From: Clostridiales bacterium | GTDB lineage: Bacteria > Bacillota > Clostridia > Oscillospirales > CAG-272 | Length of the DNA: 64,000 nucleotides | Direction of reading: 5' to 3' | Assembly: GCA_022800625.1 (NCBI GenBank) | Contig: JAAWQR010000006.1 | Span: 17,200 to 81,199, forward strand | Shown: positions 26,134-34,191 of the stretch, piece by piece | Position numbering within the stretch: the first letter of the stretch is position 1 | Layout of the letters: each line of letters opens with the position of its first letter | Notes under the pieces: model-generated | The model's input: the letters and a program-made list of their open reading frames with translations, nothing else | What the model was told of the DNA's origin: nothing | Database searches by the model: none | Position numbers and translations under genes: made by a program

Positions 26134-26974
26134 ATGTCACAAAAAATTCAAATAATAATAAGCTGTGATCGAAGAGTGTTGGAACTTGAACAGGTCAAAA
26201 ATTGGCTGATCGAAAACGGATACAGTTTATCAAATAATCATTATCATGTGGATAAAACAGCTGATATAATAATTTTAATCACATGCGGAGTAACACAGAT
26301 GCATGAGGATTTTACGTTTAAGATGCTTGAAAAAATAAAAGCAGGGATGAAACCCGGCGCACAAATAATATTAGGCTGATGTGTTCCCGAAATCAATCCC
26401 GAACGTGTAGCTAAAGAGTTCGGCGGACCGATTTTCAGTCCGAAGGCATATTATAAGCTGGATCGAATATTTAATATGCCGCGTAAATTAGATACATTTG
26501 ACCGACCGAACATTTATATGATGAAAGGACTGTACCGAAGCGACGTCGGTTGAAGAGCAATTTACATTAGAACTTACAGACATCAATCCTGTATTTCTCA
26601 AGGTGATTTATGAACCTGTAAAGACGTTATGCCTGCAGAAGAGACTTTCTAATCTGTATATTCCCATTCAGTCGGGAAATGACCGGGTTTTAGGTTTGAT
26701 GAACAGACGTTACAATATAAATGAAACTAAAGAAATGCTATGCGAACTTAAAGCTTTGGCGCCGAAGGATTTTAAGATAGGCACATCTGTAATAGTAGGA
26801 TTTCCGTCTGAAACATGCGACGAATTGCAGGATACGATCGACTTTTGCAACAGTATGAACTTCGATTGGATATACTGTCACGGTTTCTCCGCAAGGCCCG
26901 GTACTTCGGCGGCTAAACTGCCGGAACAGCTATCTGAGGAAGAGGTAATAGACAGAGTAAGTTTGTTTAGATAA
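26134..26974 (+). pseudogene. Broken radical-SAM methylthiotransferase (MiaB/MtaB-like)
   Basis: The N-terminal UPF0004-like part starts at ATG 26134 (TAGGAG): DRRVLELEQVKNWLIENGY and ADIIILITCGV. It is stopped by a TGA after IILG, where relatives read G-G-C-x-P; the downstream frame continues CVPEINPERV, so GGA to TGA is the simplest explanation. A second stop follows at GLYRSDVG, the region that should hold the CxxxCxxC radical-SAM cluster is deleted, and the reading frame shifts. The C-terminal half (NLYIPIQSGNDRVLGLMNRRYN, IGTSVIVGFPSET) resumes in another frame and ends before any TRAM domain. The remnant cannot make an active enzyme. Confidence 0.85.
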
Positions 26975-27047
26975 AGAATAAAGGATAAGGAATCCGTAGT
27001 ATTGGATTTTGCGTAAGCAGTAATATTTGTTATTGATAAGCTGAAAT

Positions 27048-27080
27048 AAGTCTCACCGGAAACGGTGAGACTTGTCTTTT
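27048..27080. terminator. Terminator between the pseudogene and the glycyl radical enzyme gene
   Basis: AAGTCTCACCG, GAAA loop, CGGTGAGACTT, then GTCTTTT on the plus strand. Confidence 0.75.
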
Positions 27081-27090
27081 ATCTTAATTT

Positions 27091-29292
27091 TTACCTCAGT
27101 CTTGAAATAAATTCATCCTGAACTTCGCGGGAAAGAGTTACAAATCTGGCGCTGACGCCCCACATGCGGATTATCAGATCGCGATGAGCATCCGGATTTT
27201 TCTGAGCGTCAAGCAGATCCTCTGCGCTTACACTGTTCGGCTGGTGCTGCATACCGCCTATATCAAAATAGGATCTTGTTAAGCTTGCAAGGACGCCGTC
27301 TGTTCCCTCAAAAACAGAACTTGAGTACTCAAGCATAAGGCAGTTGTTCCATTCCGACATCTCGGGTGAGAGCTTCGCGGCAGAACGCATTGCAGAAATC
27401 GGACCGTTTTTCATCGTACCTGCGGCAGGACTGAGGGATACGGGGATAGGAGTACCTGAAAATCTTCCGTCGGGCGTTGCAGGAGTATTCCAGCCTGCGA
27501 AAACAGGATGCGGCTGATGGAAGCCACTGAGGTGGCGCACACCGCTGAAAGTAAAACGCTTTGAGATTTCTTTAGCTGCATGTTCCATGATCCTGATTCC
27601 GGGCAAATCTGCGCAGTCATCGTCATTCCCCCATTTCGGTGCACTGAGCAAAGAGTGTCGCATGACTTCAAATCCTTCAAAATTTTTATCAAGAGCTTCT
27701 CTAATCTCAGACAGAGAATATCTTTTTTCGTCAAACACTCGCTTTCTGAGTGCGGACAGAGAATTTACGGCAACCGTAAGTCCTGATATCATAAGTCCTT
27801 TTTGTTTTAGCCTATAGTCGATCAGATCAATGTCCCCGCCGATGTCGAGTGCACCTTCGATCATAGCTGATGTAAAAGACAAAGGCGACATTAGACTTGC
27901 AGCGGCAGCTCTGATATGCGGTTCGGTTATATCGGCCGAATAAAATTCTTCCGTGTCACCATCGGCAAATCGCAGAACCACCTTTTCAAATTTGTTATAT
28001 GAATTGATCTCAAGGTCAACTGCGGCTGAGATATCTCTTTCATATAGGGCAATAAATTCCTCAAAAGTGCAGTTGTCTTTGGCTTTTTCGAGGGTTTTCA
28101 GCAGAATTTTTGTAAGATTTACGTCGCCGCTTCTGAATATCTGACATCGTCCGGGTATCATAATATCCTGACACAAATCAAACGCGTAGTCGCGCGCATC
28201 TTCGGGAGGAATTCCTGCGTTTGTGAGATTTTCGATGAATTTATCGTCGTTGTAGTATGCAAGAGTGTTAAGTCCGCTTTCCGATAGCTTTGAGAGACGG
28301 TCTAAAAATTCAGGAGGATTCTTGCTGTTTATTCTGCATGCGACTTCGGGTTCTTCAAGGCGAACCTTGTCAAGTGAATCGATAAAGATGTACGTCAGCT
28401 CATTTACGGCATTGTCTCCGTTCGGCAGTACTCCGCCCAGCGTAATATTGTGCTGAGAATTATACTGCCCCATTTGATAGTGATACAGATCGCATGAATC
28501 TGAAAATTTTATCAGCAGACAAGCTGTTATCTCCTCTATTTCATTATGCTTGTTTTTATCATAGAACGGGTACAGAAAGCTATCGACTCTGCCGTAAGAC
28601 ATTCCTCTGAAATTGTCGCACAGAACGCCAATGTGGGCAAGCCAAAAGAGCTGCGCGGCTTCATAATAATCACGCGGAGGTTCAGTTGAAATATGACGGC
28701 AAATTTCAGAAATTCTTTTAAGCTCTGCTTTTCTGCACTCGTCGTTTTCATATTCAGCCATCTCGGAGGCTTTTTCGGAATACCGCATAATGAGCTTTGA
28801 AAAAGCTCTGTAAACCGCCGCCATAGCTCTTGCATATTCGGCTCTAAAAACACTTTTCGCTTTTCTTTCCGCTGTTTCGGCTCGCTCAATGATTACTTTA
28901 ATGCCGTTCTTCAGAAGTATGGAATAATCCGCTACATTATGGAGCTGACTATTGTTCGGCAGATCAAATCCCCGAAACTTTTTTCTGTCGTTGTCGTTTA
29001 TGTATTGCGGCATAGTATTAAGGTCAAGAAGTGATTTTCCGTCAGGCGTAACTGAAGGATCGCATTCAGGATTATCCACACGCGAGAGCAGAGTGCGAGA
29101 GCCGACTATCAGCTCATGTTCACCGATATAAATCGGCATATTTTCAAATATATAAGAAATTGCGGCGGCTCGTCTTTCCGGGAGAGATAGAGGAAGCTCG
29201 GCAAAAGATATCGAACTGTCAATTTCTTCACGCGCGGATGAGTGCTTTGCTTTAAGCATATTTTCGCGAAGTATTTTTATTCTGTCACTCAT
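27091..29292 (-). CDS. Glycyl radical enzyme (pyruvate formate-lyase family) of unknown substrate
   Basis: 733 residues from ATG 29292 (GGAG, 6-base spacing; the track begins upstream). The PFL-type N-terminal region (LPERRAAAISYIFENMPIYIGEHELIVGSRT) is clear. The candidate radical Cys is Cys374 in DLCQDIMIPG. The glycyl radical site is Gly712, 21 residues from the end, in RMWGVSARFVTLSREVQDE. Usual motifs are CxE and RVxGY; here they read CQD and RMWGV, which places it outside the well-known PFL, glycerol dehydratase and choline lyase groups. The activase gene is directly upstream in the same transcript. No microcompartment or dehydrogenase genes flank it, so the reaction is open. Confidence 0.9.
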   Translation of the reverse strand: MSDRIKILRENMLKAKHSSAREEIDSSISFAELPLSLPERRAAAISYIFENMPIYIGEHELIVGSRTLLSRVDNPECDPSVTPDGKSLLDLNTMPQYINDNDRKKFRGFDLPNNSQLHNVADYSILLKNGIKVIIERAETAERKAKSVFRAEYARAMAAVYRAFSKLIMRYSEKASEMAEYENDECRKAELKRISEICRHISTEPPRDYYEAAQLFWLAHIGVLCDNFRGMSYGRVDSFLYPFYDKNKHNEIEEITACLLIKFSDSCDLYHYQMGQYNSQHNITLGGVLPNGDNAVNELTYIFIDSLDKVRLEEPEVACRINSKNPPEFLDRLSKLSESGLNTLAYYNDDKFIENLTNAGIPPEDARDYAFDLCQDIMIPGRCQIFRSGDVNLTKILLKTLEKAKDNCTFEEFIALYERDISAAVDLEINSYNKFEKVVLRFADGDTEEFYSADITEPHIRAAAASLMSPLSFTSAMIEGALDIGGDIDLIDYRLKQKGLMISGLTVAVNSLSALRKRVFDEKRYSLSEIREALDKNFEGFEVMRHSLLSAPKWGNDDDCADLPGIRIMEHAAKEISKRFTFSGVRHLSGFHQPHPVFAGWNTPATPDGRFSGTPIPVSLSPAAGTMKNGPISAMRSAAKLSPEMSEWNNCLMLEYSSSVFEGTDGVLASLTRSYFDIGGMQHQPNSVSAEDLLDAQKNPDAHRDLIIRMWGVSARFVTLSREVQDEFISRLR

Positions 29293-29339
29293 AATAATCT
29301 CCATTTTGCCGCTAAACGGCAGTTCAAGTCTAAATAGAT

Positions 29340-30236
29340 TTATTTTTGCGAATCCGGCATACCGCATTCACGCATAATATTTTTTAAATGCTCTATGTCA
29401 TCACAGCTTACATGAAATCCGTCATTTTTCGGAAGGTTCATTCCGAACATTCCGTATTTCTCGCGTCCTAATGAATGATACGGAATCATCGTTACTGATT
29501 CGGGAGGAGTTTTCAGTGATGACAAAAAAGCGGATATGTTTCTGATCTCCGACTCATCAGCATTAAAGCTTCCGATGAGGGGAATCCTGACATGCAGCTT
29601 GATTCCGATATCTGACAAATACCGACAGTTCTCAAGGATAGATTTGTTAGACGTTCCCGTGCCTTTTATGTGAATCTCTTCAGTAACGGCTTTAATATCG
29701 TATAAAAAGAAATCAGTATAAGGTAGAACCCTGTCAATATCCTCGCGCGGCACGTTTCCGCATGTATCGACAGCGGTTGTAATCTCGAGCTTTTTACATT
29801 TTTTCATACATTCACAAATGAAATCAGCTTGAAGAAGCGGTTCGCCGCCCGAAAATGTAACTCCTCCGTTTTTTCCGTAAAACGGCATATCACGAATGAG
29901 CTTTGTAAGAATTTCATCTTCCGTCATGAGCGCTCCGCAGATCGACAGAGCATCCGTCGGACATACATTTGTACATTTTCCGCAGTTTGAGCATACGGTT
30001 CTGTTTACCGCGTGATAAGCTTCCGATATGCTGTGACAGTCACATATATTCTGACACTCTCCGCACATAATACAAAGAGAACTGTCATATCTCAGCTTCG
30101 GTACAGCGCTCATTCCTTCGGGATTATGACACCACAGACATTTAAGAGAACATCCTCCCATAAAAACGGTTGTCCTGATTCCGGGACCGTCGTGAACTGA
30201 GAAAGATTGTACGTCAAAAACAAAGCCTTTAGCCAT
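29340..30236 (-). CDS. Glycyl radical enzyme activating protein (radical SAM)
   Basis: 298 residues. The activase-type SAM cluster motif is CSLKCLWC (CxxxCxxC), preceded by FSVHDGPGIRTTVFMGGC. Two extra [4Fe-4S] motifs follow (CIMCGECQNIC and CSNCGKCTNVCP), as in GRE activases other than PflA. FSGGEPLLQ is the SAM-binding GGE motif. It generates the glycyl radical on the enzyme encoded 47 bases downstream. It has a near-perfect promoter and is the first gene of the two-gene transcript. Confidence 0.95.
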   Translation of the reverse strand: MAKGFVFDVQSFSVHDGPGIRTTVFMGGCSLKCLWCHNPEGMSAVPKLRYDSSLCIMCGECQNICDCHSISEAYHAVNRTVCSNCGKCTNVCPTDALSICGALMTEDEILTKLIRDMPFYGKNGGVTFSGGEPLLQADFICECMKKCKKLEITTAVDTCGNVPREDIDRVLPYTDFFLYDIKAVTEEIHIKGTGTSNKSILENCRYLSDIGIKLHVRIPLIGSFNADESEIRNISAFLSSLKTPPESVTMIPYHSLGREKYGMFGMNLPKNDGFHVSCDDIEHLKNIMRECGMPDSQK

Positions 30237-30268
30237 ATGAATGTTCCTTTGACTTGAATTTTAAATAA

Positions 30269-30297
30269 ATTATACATGCTTTTTATTTGTGTGTCAA
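30269..30297 (-). promoter_or_regulatory. Promoter of the glycyl radical enzyme operon
   Basis: Minus strand TTGACA, 17-bp spacer, TATAAT, a consensus match, followed by AAAGGAAC before the activase ATG. Confidence 0.8.
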
Positions 30298-30437
30298 GGT
30301 GAAATACAGAAACAAAAATATATAAGCAAATAAAACTTACTTATTGATTGTAAAAATTTCCGTATTCGTACAGTATAAATCTTCTTGTTTTACAAACAAT
30401 AGTATTGGCAATTTATAAAACAAGGAGATTTTTATAT

Positions 30438-30983
30438 ATGAAAGCTACAGGAATCGTAAGACGAATCGACGATCTCGGCAGAATTGTCATTCCGAAAGAG
30501 ATCAGAAGAACTATGCGTATACGCGAGGGAGACCCTCTTGAAATATATACGGACAGAGAAGGGGAAGTAATATTCAAAAAATACTCTCCGATAGGAGAGC
30601 TTGCCGAATTTGCCGCTCAGTACGCGGATACACTTCATAAAACCTGCGGTTTGTTTGTTGCTATATGCGACAGAGATGCTGTTATCGCGTGTGCGGGAAT
30701 ACCCAAAAAAGAATATAACGACAGAAAGCTCTCTCATGAACTTGAAGCAGCAATGGGAACGAGAAATCTTTATACAGCTGATTCGGAGAGCGAAATTTAT
30801 CTTGTAGACGGCGGCAGCAGTGTTGTAAGCTGTATGATGCCGATTATAACTGAGGGAGATATTATGGGCTGCGTTGTTTCTCTGAAGTATTCTGAGAAAG
30901 ACGGAGAGTGCGTATCATCTGATATTGAAACAAAGCTTATACAAACGGCGGCGGGATTTCTCGGACGCCAGCTTGAAAGTTGA
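30438..30983 (+). CDS. spoVT: Stage V sporulation protein T (AbrB-family regulator)
   Basis: 181 residues from ATG 30438 (AAGGAG). MKATGIVRRIDDLGRIVIPKEIRRTMRIREGDPLEIY is the SpoVT/AbrB swapped-hairpin DNA-binding domain; the C-terminal 120 residues form a GAF-like domain (CGLFVAICDRDAVIACAGIPKKEY). SpoVT modulates sigma-G-dependent genes in the forespore and is widespread in sporulating Firmicutes. The length equals the B. subtilis protein closely. A sigma-G promoter is expected, but the upstream region gives no match I would defend. Confidence 0.95.
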   Translation: MKATGIVRRIDDLGRIVIPKEIRRTMRIREGDPLEIYTDREGEVIFKKYSPIGELAEFAAQYADTLHKTCGLFVAICDRDAVIACAGIPKKEYNDRKLSHELEAAMGTRNLYTADSESEIYLVDGGSSVVSCMMPIITEGDIMGCVVSLKYSEKDGECVSSDIETKLIQTAAGFLGRQLES

Positions 30984-31004
30984 AGTAAGTAAGAGAAAAT
31001 GCAA

Positions 31005-31048
31005 AGAAAAAAGGATTTATGCATATGAACATGCACAAATCCTTTTTT
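31005..31048. terminator. Bidirectional terminator between spoVT and rplS
   Basis: AAAAAAGGATTT and AAATCCTTTTTT, with an inner TGCAT/ATGCA pairing, between converging genes. Confidence 0.85.
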
Positions 31049-31055
31049 ATCAGCC

Positions 31056-31397
31056 TCAGATAAGCTCTTTGACTTTAGAACTCTTACCGACTCTGTCGCG
31101 CAGATAGTAAAGCTTTGAACGTCTTACTTTACCGCGTCTGATAACGTCAACCTGAACAACATGGGGAGAGTGGAGGGGGAAAGTTTTCTCAACACCGCAG
31201 CCGTAAGCTACGCGGCGAACCGTAAATGTCTCGGAAACTCCGCCGCCGTGACGTGCGATAACAGTTCCTTCAAACATCTGGATTCTTTCTCTTGTACCCT
31301 CTTTGATCTTGTTGTGAATTCTAACCGTGTCACCTATGTTAAACTGGGGAACGGTTTCCTTCAGATACTCACTTGCAAAAGCGTCGATCTTATTCAT
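31056..31397 (-). CDS. rplS: 50S ribosomal protein L19
   Basis: 113 residues from ATG 31397 (AAGGAGG); the track's longer N-terminus is leader sequence. [35 protein letters not shown] and [22 protein letters not shown] are standard L19. It sits at the 30S-50S interface. It is separated here from its common neighbours rpsP, rimM and trmD. The roughly 70-base leader contains an AGGACAGTCCT palindrome; Firmicutes rplS often has an autoregulatory L19 leader, but I cannot confirm that structure by eye. Confidence 0.97.
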   Translation of the reverse strand: MNKIDAFASEYLKETVPQFNIGDTVRIHNKIKEGTRERIQMFEGTVIARHGGGVSETFTVRRVAYGCGVEKTFPLHSPHVVQVDVIRRGKVRRSKLYYLRDRVGKSSKVKELI

Positions 31398-31476
31398 TTC
31401 GACTCCTCCTTTTGATATGCGGACATTCGTGCTGAGCTTGGCAGAGGACTGTCCTGTATTTGTCATAGACTTATTT

Positions 31477-31505
31477 ATTATATCACAGATTTTTCCGATA
31501 TGCAA
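31477..31505 (-). promoter_or_regulatory. Promoter of rplS
   Basis: Minus strand TTGCAT, 17-bp spacer, TATAAT, giving a leader of about 70 bases. Confidence 0.7.
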
Positions 31506-31590
31506 TACTTTTTCTCAAAATTCGTTGCTTATAAAGTTTTATGAAAAACAGATGGTCGAGATTTAAGATTACCGCTTATTAACAAGCATC

Positions 31591-31635
31591 AAAAAAGCAA
31601 AGCTTTCGGTATTTTGCCGAAGCCTTGCTTTTTTT
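31591..31635. terminator. Terminator after the DUF4430-like lipoprotein gene
   Basis: AAAAAAGCAA-A-GCTTTCGG pairs with CCGAAGC-C-TTGCTTTTTTT; T runs on both strands. Confidence 0.8.
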
Positions 31636-31655
31636 GTTATGATTATTTCTGAATA

Positions 31656-32162
31656 TCAGCTCTCGCTGCTTGTGTCGCTTGCTGCCTCGGTATCTGCTCC
31701 GTCAGGCGTATCAGTTGTTGTGTCGGAAGAACTCTCGTCCTTCTGAGGTATGAGATAGTAAACGATGACGTCGCCCTCTTTTACTTCAATCTCATGCGCT
31801 CTCTGTTTATCGGGAGTCTCTCCGTTGATGGTGTATTCCCATACATATGTATATCCTGCTCTTGTTGTTTCTGATTTTCCGGCAATAGATACTATTGAAG
31901 TTCCGTCAGAAGAGAGTTTATATTTTATTTCATTCTGCTCAAGAATGGCAACAACTGCGTCGAGAACGGTCGGCGGAGCTTCTTTTGTTCCCTTGACTTC
32001 GCCTGTAACAGCGCCTTTTAATAAGGTTTGCTTACCTGACGTATCCTGCGTAACGGCGGTAAACCTAACGTCATCTACTGCTACAACACTTCCGCATGAA
32101 AGAAGAGCGGTGCATGATATAGCGATTAAAAGTATAAAAGCTGTAATTTTAATTTTTTTCAC
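31656..32162 (-). CDS. Lipoprotein with DUF4430-like domain
   Basis: 168 residues. Lipoprotein signal ending in ALLSC. The middle part (APPTVLDAVVAILEQN, GYTYVWEYTINGE, EIEVKEGDVIVYYLIP) resembles the DUF4430/transcobalamin-like fold, in which a flexible ligand-binding or adhesive domain is anchored to the membrane. The C-terminus is a low-complexity Ser/Thr/Asp tail (SSSDTTTDTPDGADTE). Such domains occur in gut Firmicutes surface proteins; whether this one binds a corrinoid or merely shares the fold is unknown. Monocistronic behind a consensus promoter. Confidence 0.7.
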   Translation of the reverse strand: MKKIKITAFILLIAISCTALLSCGSVVAVDDVRFTAVTQDTSGKQTLLKGAVTGEVKGTKEAPPTVLDAVVAILEQNEIKYKLSSDGTSIVSIAGKSETTRAGYTYVWEYTINGETPDKQRAHEIEVKEGDVIVYYLIPQKDESSSDTTTDTPDGADTEAASDTSSES

Positions 32163-32212
32163 TGTATGATTCCTCCGAATCTTATAATCTTTATAAAATC
32201 ATTACATATGTC

Positions 32213-32241
32213 ATTATATATGAATTATTCGCTTTTGTCAA
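32213..32241 (-). promoter_or_regulatory. Promoter of the DUF4430-like lipoprotein gene
   Basis: Minus strand TTGACA, 17-bp spacer, TATAAT. Confidence 0.75.
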
Positions 32242-32313
32242 TACATAATGCAAAAATCAATGTTATTTTATAAGTTATGACAACTGTGAAAAGCTTTAAT
32301 ACATCTGACGGTA

Positions 32314-32343
32314 TTGACTCAAAGTACAGACAAGTGGTATAAT
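32314..32343 (+). promoter_or_regulatory. Promoter of the ABC exporter operon
   Basis: TTGACT, 18-bp spacer, TATAAT, about 65 bases before the first exporter gene. Confidence 0.7.
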
Positions 32344-32406
32344 TATACGGTAATGTGCCTATAAGGAATGAGCGCATTAAAAAATCGGGAAAGAGTGTAT
32401 CGGATA

Positions 32407-34191
32407 ATGATTAAACTTTTGCGCTATATGCGCGGACATATAAAAGAAAGTATCCTCAGTCCGACTTTTAAGCTGCTTGAAGCTTCTTTTGAGCTTTTTG
32501 TTCCGCTTGTTGTAGCAAAGATAATTGACAGCGGAATCGGCAGCGGAGACACAGGATATGTTATAAAAATGTGCTTGGTACTGGCACTGCTCAGCTTTGT
32601 AGGCCTTGCGGCATCAGTGCTCGGTCAGCTTTATGCGGCAAGAGCGTCTGTAGGATTTGCGTCAAAAATAAGACACGCTATGTTTTCTAAAATTCAGTCA
32701 ATGCCGTACTCTGAGCTTGACCGTATCGGAACTTCTACACTTATTACACGTATGACCTCGGATATCGGACAGGTGCAGACGGGGGTAAATCTTACTCTTC
32801 GCCTGATATTACGCGCGCCGTTTATTGTTTTCGGAGCTATGATTATGGCTTTTACAGTCGATGCGGCGAGCGCATCGGTTTTTGCTGTGATGATACCCGC
32901 TCTGTCCGTTGTGGTGTTCGGAATCATGATTATCTCAATTCCTCTCTACAGAAAGGTTCAGTCATCTCTTGACCGTGTGACCTTGCATACGCGCGAAAAC
33001 CTGACGGGAGTGCGGATTCTGCGCGGTTTCTGCAAGGAGAGGGAGGAGACCGAATCCTTTGAGAAGGCTTCCGATGAGCTGAAAAAGTGCCAGAAATTCG
33101 TCGGCAGAATATCGGCTCTGATGAATCCCGTGACATACGTTATTGTAAATATATCCGTTATATATTTGATTCATATAGGCGCCCTCAGAGTGAATTCAGG
33201 CTATATAAGCCGAGGAGAGCTTGTCGCGATGTATAATTACATGACGCAGATTCTTACAGAACTTATCAAGCTTGCAAATCTTATTATTACCGTAACTAAA
33301 TCAGCGGCGTGTGCCGGACGTATCTCATCTATACTTGAAGAATCTCCGTCAGAGAGAACGAGCGGTTATGAATGCGTGACTTCTGTTGATGGGAAAGCCC
33401 CGAAGGTCGAGTTCAGAAATGTATCTTTTAAATATGACGGGAACTCGGAAAATTCGCTGAGCGATATATCCTTTTCGGTGTATCCCGGAGAAACGGTCGG
33501 AATTATCGGCGCGACGGGCAGCGGAAAGACTACGCTTGTAAATTTGATTCCCGCATTCTATGAATGCACTGACGGAGAAGTTTTGGTTGACGGAAAAAAT
33601 GTAAAGGAGCTGTCTTTAAATTCTCTCAGACAAAAATTCGGTATTGTTCCTCAGAAAGCTGTGTTGTTCCGTGGTACGATACGTGAAAATCTCAAATTCC
33701 GTGACGCCGAAGCCTCAGACGAAGAAATTATGTCGGCGGCAAAAACAGCTCAAGCAAAAAGTGTTATTGAAGGAAAAAAAGGTGCGCTTGACGGCTTTGT
33801 AGATCAGTCGGGACGCAACTTTTCGGGCGGTCAGCGTCAGAGACTCACGATTGCCAGAGCGCTTGTCGGAGATCCTGATATACTTATTCTTGACGACAGC
33901 TCTTCTGCTCTCGACTATGCGACGGATTCTGCTCTGAGAAGCTCACTTGCAGAACTTCCGTATAAGCATACGACATTTATCGTGTCTCAGCGTACATCTT
34001 CGATTATGGGAGCTGATCGCATAATAGTGCTTGAAAACGGACGCGCTGTCGGCATCGGAACACATGAAGAACTGTATCAAAGCTGTGCGGCATATCGTGA
34101 AATTCACGATCTTCAGTTCAGGGAGAAGAAAAAAACTCAGGGAGCTGGAGCAAAGTCAGAAGGAAGGGGCAGACATGTTTATGAGCAATAA
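32407..34191 (+). CDS. ABC exporter half-transporter, degenerate-site subunit
   Basis: 594 residues from ATG 32407, the family-like start IKLLRYMRGHIKESI; the track's ATG at 32368 is within 3 bases of its SD. Six membrane helices (about 15-300) and one ATPase domain: Walker A GATGSGKTT, signature NFSGGQRQR, Walker B ILILDDSSSALD. The catalytic Glu is replaced by Asp (DD) and the switch His by Gln (VSQRTSSI). These are the marks of the non-canonical half of heterodimeric exporters such as BmrC or TM287. Its partner is the overlapping downstream gene. Exports drugs, peptides or lipids; substrate unknown. Confidence 0.92.
   Translation: MIKLLRYMRGHIKESILSPTFKLLEASFELFVPLVVAKIIDSGIGSGDTGYVIKMCLVLALLSFVGLAASVLGQLYAARASVGFASKIRHAMFSKIQSMPYSELDRIGTSTLITRMTSDIGQVQTGVNLTLRLILRAPFIVFGAMIMAFTVDAASASVFAVMIPALSVVVFGIMIISIPLYRKVQSSLDRVTLHTRENLTGVRILRGFCKEREETESFEKASDELKKCQKFVGRISALMNPVTYVIVNISVIYLIHIGALRVNSGYISRGELVAMYNYMTQILTELIKLANLIITVTKSAACAGRISSILEESPSERTSGYECVTSVDGKAPKVEFRNVSFKYDGNSENSLSDISFSVYPGETVGIIGATGSGKTTLVNLIPAFYECTDGEVLVDGKNVKELSLNSLRQKFGIVPQKAVLFRGTIRENLKFRDAEASDEEIMSAAKTAQAKSVIEGKKGALDGFVDQSGRNFSGGQRQRLTIARALVGDPDILILDDSSSALDYATDSALRSSLAELPYKHTTFIVSQRTSSIMGADRIIVLENGRAVGIGTHEELYQSCAAYREIHDLQFREKKKTQGAGAKSEGRGRHVYEQ

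Noticed and set aside
26377-26379. In-frame TGA before CVPEINPE as a selenocysteine codon
   Set aside because: The residue falls where relatives have Gly rather than Cys, no SECIS-like hairpin is evident, and further stops, a deletion and a frameshift follow. A nonsense mutation is simpler.
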